The notes under the pieces were generated by a model. The model ran no database searches, was not told the DNA's origin, and worked only from the letters and a program-made list of their open reading frames with translations. This document shows positions 22,015 through 26,547 of a DNA stretch of 26,547 nt, piece after piece. The stretch is from CAYYGL01 sp964471235 (GTDB taxonomy: Bacteria > Calditrichota > Calditrichia > RBG-13-44-9 > J075), in assembly GCA_964471235.1 (NCBI GenBank), contig CAYYGL010000053.1:1-26547 (forward strand). Direction: 5' to 3'. The position numbers and the translations under genes were made by a program. Each line of letters starts with the position of its first letter. Positions within the stretch are counted from its first letter, which is position 1.

Positions 22015-22833
22015 TTATTTCTCCTGCTGCTTTTTATTGATATTTTTAATTAAATCATCTATCTGGATACCTTTTTTGAAAAATTCATTAATGTCCTCTT
22101 CCCCGGAAGAATTGGCTTGTGATGATGGTAATTGAGCGGTGTTTCCGGCATTATGTGGGTCGGAAGAACTCTCATCCGCGTTTTTGCCGGCAGGATCTCC
22201 CGGGTTTTGCTCGGAGTGTTTAGGGAGCGAAACCGTCTGTTCCTTACTTTTGTCTTCTTGGGTTTCCCTGTCAACCACCAGATAGTCTCCGGCGGAGGCT
22301 TGTTCTTCGTGTTCGAGCTTTGGCGTCGAAAGTTTAGCAGATTTACTTTTTTGCAACACTTGCTTCATTTCTTCCGGCACCACATCATCAATTTCCATCA
22401 CGGAAAGCAATTCGATTTGAGATACCAGAATGTGCCGCAATCGATTGATAAATGATTCTTTCTGAGACTTTAACCAATTCACTTCCTCCCGAATCTGGCG
22501 AGCCTGTTTCCGGGCGTTTTCCAGAATCTCCAGTGCTTTTAATTCCGCCTCTTTTAACATTAAGTCCGCCTGACGCCGGCTGCTTTCTTCCGATTGTTTC
22601 TTCACTTCCTGAACATTCAGTAAAGTCTCTCGTAAGGTACGTTCGTTTTCCTGGTAATCTCGTAACTTGGTTTCCATTTCAATCACCCGCCGGTTCAGGG
22701 CGTTGTTCTCTTCCAAAAGCTGTTCATACTGTTCCGCTACCATATCCAGGAACGTTTGAACCTCGATGGGATCAAACCCACGCATCGCTTTACGGAATTC
22801 CTGTTTGCGAATTTCTAAAGGGGTTAATTTCAA
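22015..22833 (-). CDS. DivIVA-domain protein
   Basis: 272 residues. The N-terminus MKLTPLEIRKQEFRKAMRGF followed by DPIEVQTFLDMVAEQYEQLL is the DivIVA membrane-binding and first coiled-coil domain, with the conserved F-R-G-F/Y-x-x-x-E-V-x-x-F-L pattern. Coiled coil continues to about 150 (LLNVQEVKKQSEESSRRQAD and on). About 165-250 is a low-complexity linker rich in E, S, P, N and Q. A short C-terminal helix (INEFFKKGIQIDDLIKNINK) ends the protein. DivIVA proteins sense negative membrane curvature and place division or envelope proteins. yggS lies upstream on the same strand, as is common, but 308 bases with an inserted repeat separate them. AGGAGT lies 10-11 bases before the ATG. Confidence 0.92.
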   Translation of the reverse strand: MKLTPLEIRKQEFRKAMRGFDPIEVQTFLDMVAEQYEQLLEENNALNRRVIEMETKLRDYQENERTLRETLLNVQEVKKQSEESSRRQADLMLKEAELKALEILENARKQARQIREEVNWLKSQKESFINRLRHILVSQIELLSVMEIDDVVPEEMKQVLQKSKSAKLSTPKLEHEEQASAGDYLVVDRETQEDKSKEQTVSLPKHSEQNPGDPAGKNADESSSDPHNAGNTAQLPSSQANSSGEEDINEFFKKGIQIDDLIKNINKKQQEK

Positions 22834-22871
22834 CTCTTTACTCCTTTGAATGTTGGATGAAATAAATTTTG

Positions 22872-23098
22872 TAACTATTCAACCACAAATGAACACGAAT
22901 GAACCCAAAAAAAGAGATGATCCGTTGATAGCTGTTTATCACCACAATCCGACAAAATGGGATTTATATTGCTGCAAGCGGCGGGTGCGCTTACCCGTTC
23001 GACATAAACGTATGTTTTTTCCTGTTTGTACCGGCATTCGTGAATATTCCCCAACGGGGCATGTGTGTTCATTCGTGGATACATACCTGAATCGTTAC
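22872..23098. repeat. 227-bp MITE-like element B between yggS and divIVA
   Basis: The left end GTAACTATTCAACC (from 22872) and the right end read inversely, GTAACGATTCAGGT (from 23098), form imperfect terminal inverted repeats. At the same distance inside each end sits an exact 11-base inverted pair, CACGAATGAAC (22895-22905) and GTTCATTCGTG (23067-23077). The 'CACGAATGAAC' words resemble non-coding repeats seen in many environmental genomes (recollection, not checked). The interior has short shadow frames only. The end motif is shared with element A at 10409-10596. Confidence 0.55.
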
Positions 23099-23141
23099 TA
23101 AACTTTTATCAAATCCGGATAATGTGGATTTTTTACACCAA

Positions 23142-23837
23142 TTAATGATCCCGGGGACCAAATATGGCCGTTCCGATACGAACCATATTCGCCCCTTGTT
23201 CAATGGCGACTTCAAAATCATGCGACATCCCCATGGACAGAACGGAAATATCAGAATTTTCCAGAGAGAGCTGTTGCGCCTCATCATAAATATTTTTTAA
23301 CATTTTAAAACACTGCCGAACCACTTCTATGTCATCGCTGAATGCTGCGACAGTCATAAATCCCTTAACTTTCAGCGCTGGTAAGCGGTCCATCGCCTTT
23401 AGCAAGGTAAGCGCTTCTTCCGGACGGCACCCGAATTTGGAGAACTCTCCGCTGGTATTTACCTCAATTAACACCGGTATCTGCTTACCCATGATGTGAC
23501 AGCGGGCATTGATGTCTTCCGCAAGGGTCAGGGAATCCACCGATTGAATCATGTCGAACAGCTTGATGGCATATTTGACCTTATTCCGCTGAAGATGCCC
23601 GATGAAATGACGGGTAACGCCGGGAGAAACCTGGGGAAGTTTCTCCCGGGCTTCCTGAATGCGATTCTCTCCGATATGTCGAATTCCCAATTCAATTGCC
23701 CGGTTAATCCGTTCCACCGGGATGGTTTTGGTCACGGCAACTAATGTAATTTCCTCTGCCGATCGATTGACCCGTTCGGCTGCTTCGGCAATCCGGCGCC
23801 GCACCGCTGCGATGTTCTCTGCCAGATCGATACTCAT
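23142..23837 (-). CDS. yggS: YggS/PROSC-family pyridoxal-phosphate-binding protein
   Basis: 231 residues, the family's usual size. It is an alanine-racemase-like single-domain barrel that binds PLP and keeps PLP and amino-acid pools balanced in the cytoplasm. The PLP lysine is Lys37 in TLVAVTKTIPVERI. Other blocks are HIGENRIQEAREKL, HFIGHLQRNKVKYAI, VLIEVNTSGEFSKFG and LSMGMSHDFEVAIEQGANMV, then VRIGTAIFG at the end. It starts 8 bases after the DUF3467 stop and is followed by element B and divIVA. yggS next to divIVA is a conserved pairing in many bacteria. Confidence 0.95.
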   Translation of the reverse strand: MSIDLAENIAAVRRRIAEAAERVNRSAEEITLVAVTKTIPVERINRAIELGIRHIGENRIQEAREKLPQVSPGVTRHFIGHLQRNKVKYAIKLFDMIQSVDSLTLAEDINARCHIMGKQIPVLIEVNTSGEFSKFGCRPEEALTLLKAMDRLPALKVKGFMTVAAFSDDIEVVRQCFKMLKNIYDEAQQLSLENSDISVLSMGMSHDFEVAIEQGANMVRIGTAIFGPRDH

Positions 23838-23845
23838 GAGACCCT

Positions 23846-24181
23846 CTATTTTTCTTTTTCCTGGGGCGGCTGGAAACCAAATGTTCGTCCCTGGTTTACT
23901 CCCGGAAAAAGTTTGATTTCACCATGCTGGGCTTCATACTTTTTGATGTTCTCTTCCAATGCCCGCAGGAACGATTTGGCGTGCTGGGGGGTCATGATGA
24001 TTCGGGAATAGACTTTTGCCTTGGGAACCCCGGGCACCACCCGGGTAAAGTCAATGACAAATTCTGCCGGGGAATGGGTGATGATGGCTAAATTCGCATA
24101 AGTACCTTCCGCCTGATCTGCCGGTAGTTCAATGTTGATCTGTTGTTGGGGCATGCCCTGCCCGGGTTGCTGCTTGTTCAT
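23846..24181 (-). CDS. DUF3467-domain protein
   Basis: 111 residues. The pattern ADQAEGTYANLAIITHSPAE, then FVIDFTRVVPGVPKAKVYSR and IIMTPQHAKSFLRALEENIK, is characteristic of DUF3467, small cytosolic proteins of unknown function common in the FCB group and archaea. The N-terminal MNKQQPGQGMPQQQ and the C-terminal QPPQEKEK are flexible. It is the first gene of the minus-strand run and is divergent from dnaG across a 304-base gap, so its promoter must lie in 24182-24485. Confidence 0.88.
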   Translation of the reverse strand: MNKQQPGQGMPQQQINIELPADQAEGTYANLAIITHSPAEFVIDFTRVVPGVPKAKVYSRIIMTPQHAKSFLRALEENIKKYEAQHGEIKLFPGVNQGRTFGFQPPQEKEK

Positions 24182-24485
24182 GAAACCGCCTTTTTAGATT
24201 GTGTTTAAAATCGCTTCGCTGTAAATTAATCATGCCTTATTTTTGAAGTCAAAAATATACGTCTATTCAAAAATGATTGCAAGCAATGGATGGATTCTGA
24301 ACGTTTAGGTGCCAGTAAAAAATGCGAAGGAAAAAAGTAACGCTATAGGGGAAACGGATAGATGGTGAGTCGGAGCTGTTGGAATTCGCAGGTGGCAGGC
24401 AAAAATCGCTGTCAGACTTCAGTTCTCTCCCTATACCCTATCCCTAATCACCTGATACCTCAAAAAACTAAGACATTGGTTCCTT
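24182..24485. other. divergent intergenic region of DUF3467 and dnaG
   Basis: No gene. The left part (24190-24300) is A+T-rich and should carry the minus-strand promoter. The right part (24340-24470) is G+C-richer and resembles the palindromic tract after fumC: ATAGGG...CCCTAT and GGTGA...TCACC inverted words, and CCCTATACCCTATCCCTAA (24432-24450). No clear ribosome binding site precedes the dnaG ATG. Confidence 0.45.
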
Positions 24486-26291
24486 ATGCCACCCATTCCT
24501 GAACACATTATCGACCGCATTCGAGAATCGTCAGATATCGTCGATGTGGTGGGCAGGTATGTCTCGTTGAAGAAAAAGGGGCAGAACTACTTCGGACTGT
24601 GCCCGTTTCATCAGGAGAAAACCCCCTCTTTTTCAGTGAATCCCGCTAAACAGATTTTCCACTGTTTTGGCTGCGGGGTAGGGGGGAATGTGTTTACGTT
24701 TTTGGTGAAATATGAGAAGATCAGTTTTGTGGATGCGGTAAAACGGTTGGCAGAGGAAGCCGGCATCGAAATCCCGGTCAGCCGGGAAGTTAAACGCCAG
24801 GAAAGCGAAAACGAACAACTTTACAAAGCCAACCAGATTGCCTGTAATTTTTTCCAGCGACAACTTCAGAATGCTCCTGATAGTGTCAGGGCGTATCTGG
24901 ATAACCGCGGGATCAGCCCGGAAACGGTAGAACTGTTCAAAATAGGCTATGCTCCCGACCGGTGGGACAGCTTGTTAAACAGTCTCCAGCGATTCGGTTA
25001 CCCGGTTTCAACATACAAAAAGTTGGGGTTAATCCTGGAGAATGAACAGAAAACCCGCCAGTACGATCGATTTCGCAACCGTTTGATCTTTCCCATCATG
25101 AACCAATCCGGTAAAGTGGTGGGATTTGGCGGCAGGGCACTGGGCGGTGACGAAAATACCCCCAAGTATATCAACTCCCCGGAATCGTCCATCTACCAGA
25201 AAAGCCAGGTGTTGTATGGACTGCATCTGGCATACCAGGCAATACGCTCCGAAGGAAAAGCCATCCTGGTAGAAGGGTATATGGATATGCTGCAACTATA
25301 CCAGCAGGGCATCCGGAATGTGGTGGCGACCAGCGGCACCTCCCTTACCGAGGCGCATGCCCGGCTAATCCGGCGCTATACCCACCGGGTGGTGCTCTGT
25401 TATGATGCCGATACCGCCGGCGTCAATGCCGCGCTGCGGGGTGGGGAAATTTTGTTTCAGCAACTGCTGGATGTGAATGTATTGATTTTACCCGCAGGAG
25501 AGGATCCTGACAGTTATGTTAAGCAATACGGCGCGAAGGGCTTTACACAACTGCTGGAAGGCGCCCGGGAGTATCTGACTTTCCGGCTTGGAAAATTATC
25601 CGAAAAATATGATCTCCAAACTGCCGCGGACCGTTCCCGTGCGGTCGGTGAGATTGTGGCTTTGCTGTCTCCCATTCAGGATAACGTTCGCCTCAGCTTT
25701 TACGTGGAGAAAGCCGCCGAACAACTTCACCTCCCGGCAACCCTGCTGTTGAATGAAATTCGGAAATTGAAAAAACGAGCCCGCCAGCGGGAATCTTTGC
25801 GGGAAACACCCCCGCCGGAACCGGAAACCACCGCTGCCCCATTAACCTTTACCGGCGCCTGGGGAGCAGAGAAAGATATTATCCTGCTTCTGATAGCCTT
25901 CTTTGAAGACATTCATGAGTATGTGTTTAACCATGTCTCAGCGGAAGATTTTCTTAACCCGGAGTTCCGGGATATTTTTAAGATGCTTTCCGAATGCCGG
26001 GATGAGCCGGTCACCAACGTCCTTCATCATATTCTGGATAAAATTGAAAACGATGAGGTGCGTTCCCTGCTGATTCGCGAGATTGACCTCTCCAACCGGG
26101 AGTTTCAGAAACCCGAAGTTCATTTGCGGGGCTGTATCAAGCAGATTAAACTGGCGAATTTGCAGGCGAAAATTGATGTGATTCGACGAAAGCTAATGGA
26201 AACACCGGCCGAGATGGCGCTTTTGAAGGAACTCCAGCAAGCCAGCAACGAATTGAAACGCTGGCAGGCGGTGAATATTCATGACGTCTGA
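24486..26291 (+). CDS. dnaG: DNA primase
   Basis: 601 residues, the normal length. It makes RNA primers for replication with the DnaB helicase. The N-terminal zinc finger is Cys39-x2-His42...Cys60-x2-Cys63 (CPFHQEKTPSFSVNPAKQIF and then HCFGC). The RNA polymerase/Toprim core has RFRNRLIFPIMNQSGKVVGF, GGRALGGDENTPKYINSPES, the metal-site glutamate Glu263 with Asp267 in ILVEGYMDMLQL, and Asp307/Asp309 in CYDADTAGVNA. The C-terminal helicase-binding region (about 440-601) follows a proline-rich linker (TPPPEPETTAAP). The start MPPIPEHIIDRIRESSDIVD is the family's usual opening, although the ribosome binding site is poor. It is followed by repeat sequence, not by rpoD, within the window. Confidence 0.97.
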   Translation: MPPIPEHIIDRIRESSDIVDVVGRYVSLKKKGQNYFGLCPFHQEKTPSFSVNPAKQIFHCFGCGVGGNVFTFLVKYEKISFVDAVKRLAEEAGIEIPVSREVKRQESENEQLYKANQIACNFFQRQLQNAPDSVRAYLDNRGISPETVELFKIGYAPDRWDSLLNSLQRFGYPVSTYKKLGLILENEQKTRQYDRFRNRLIFPIMNQSGKVVGFGGRALGGDENTPKYINSPESSIYQKSQVLYGLHLAYQAIRSEGKAILVEGYMDMLQLYQQGIRNVVATSGTSLTEAHARLIRRYTHRVVLCYDADTAGVNAALRGGEILFQQLLDVNVLILPAGEDPDSYVKQYGAKGFTQLLEGAREYLTFRLGKLSEKYDLQTAADRSRAVGEIVALLSPIQDNVRLSFYVEKAAEQLHLPATLLLNEIRKLKKRARQRESLRETPPPEPETTAAPLTFTGAWGAEKDIILLLIAFFEDIHEYVFNHVSAEDFLNPEFRDIFKMLSECRDEPVTNVLHHILDKIENDEVRSLLIREIDLSNREFQKPEVHLRGCIKQIKLANLQAKIDVIRRKLMETPAEMALLKELQQASNELKRWQAVNIHDV

Positions 26292-26334
26292 TAACATTTT
26301 GATGGGTAGACGGGTTGGTGTGAGAGTGAGCAAC

Positions 26335-26392
26335 GGAGCGTCAAAATTTATTTGGAGCATCAAATTTTATTTGGAGCATCAAAATTTATTTT
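26335..26392. repeat. 19-bp tandem repeat tract downstream of dnaG
   Basis: Unit TCAAAATTTATTTGGAGCA at 26341-26359, a one-base variant at 26360-26378, and a partial third copy 26379-26391, preceded by GGAGCG. The phrase GCGGAGCGTCA, almost as at 26333-26343, recurs at the very end of the window (26537-26547), so the tract probably resumes beyond it. The 26393-26536 interval has no gene I can support. Confidence 0.65.
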
Positions 26393-26547
26393 GATAATGA
26401 GCATTGCTGCTATCTCCAACGATGGCACACGGTTATTTAATTAAAAGTTCATAAGCTCGTGTCACGATAATGGAATTCAAATTTGCACAAACTAATGGAG
26501 TTTGAATAATTAATCGGGCTATTTTTAATGCTCGCAGCGGAGCGTCA

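Noticed and set aside
22850..23101. Open frames on both strands in the yggS-divIVA gap
   Set aside because: They run through the inverted-repeat element, show no codon bias or domain, and have words typical of translated non-coding repeats.
26302..26400. A 32-residue plus-strand open frame after dnaG (MGRRVGVRVSNGASKFIW...)
   Set aside because: Most of it is translated from the 19-bp tandem repeat, and it lacks a ribosome binding site.
1..26547. CRISPR arrays, rRNA or tRNA genes and complete insertion sequences
   Set aside because: I looked for regular spaced repeats, tRNA arms and transposase motifs and found none; the repeats present are palindromic, MITE-like or short tandem types.

Overview
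The window is a chromosomal segment from a Gram-negative, free-living bacterium, most likely of the FCB superphylum (Calditrichota, Ignavibacteria or a related candidate phylum). I infer this from Bacteroidota-style RHS proteins, lipoproteins with clear lipoboxes, DUF3467 and DUF2905 proteins, a zinc-less DksA paralogue beside a normal one, a eukaryote-like (type 2) IleRS and a DUF1573/rhodanese/MauE module. The phylum call is low confidence because there is no rRNA or tRNA gene here.

Positions 1 to about 5.7 kb are an accessory island read on the minus strand. It holds three RHS C-terminal tips in tandem. The first is cut by the window edge, and the other two each carry a different toxin domain (a HExxH metallopeptidase and a permuted NlpC/P60-like cysteine peptidase) followed by an overlapping small lipoprotein or membrane protein, the likely immunity gene. 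A MazF/PemK-like toxin with a small upstream antitoxin closes the island. Palindromic REP-like sequences are embedded in or beside the RHS reading frames, one of them in frame.

From 6 to 12.1 kb lie separate housekeeping and accessory genes: an AmmeMemoRadiSam-type radical SAM enzyme and class II fumarase on plus, then on minus a fusion of a degenerate exonuclease domain with a UvrC-like GIY-YIG domain, and a metallo-beta-lactamase-fold protein coupled to a stand-alone receiver protein. The 550-bp gap at 10.18-10.73 kb holds a strong candidate small RNA (promoter, long hairpin, U-tract) and a 188-bp element with inverted ends.

From 12.5 to 24.2 kb almost everything is on minus and looks like one long transcription unit or a few adjacent ones. 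In transcription order it is DUF3467, yggS, [inserted 227-bp repeat], divIVA, a lipoprotein gene apparently split by a frameshift, purine nucleoside phosphorylase, DUF2905, ileS, zinc-less dksA paralogue, dksA, lspA, rluD, DUF1573, membrane-anchored rhodanese, MauE/DoxX. The order divIVA - ileS - dksA - lspA - rluD joins envelope, division and translation functions. The last three genes look like a periplasmic thiol/sulfur module. dnaG (primase) diverges on plus from 24.49 kb, and the window ends in a 19-bp tandem repeat tract.

The most noteworthy points are the RHS tip array with an in-frame palindromic insertion, the candidate RNA at 10.25 kb, and two intergenic elements that share a terminal motif (GTAAC[GT]A[CT]TCA) although their interiors differ.
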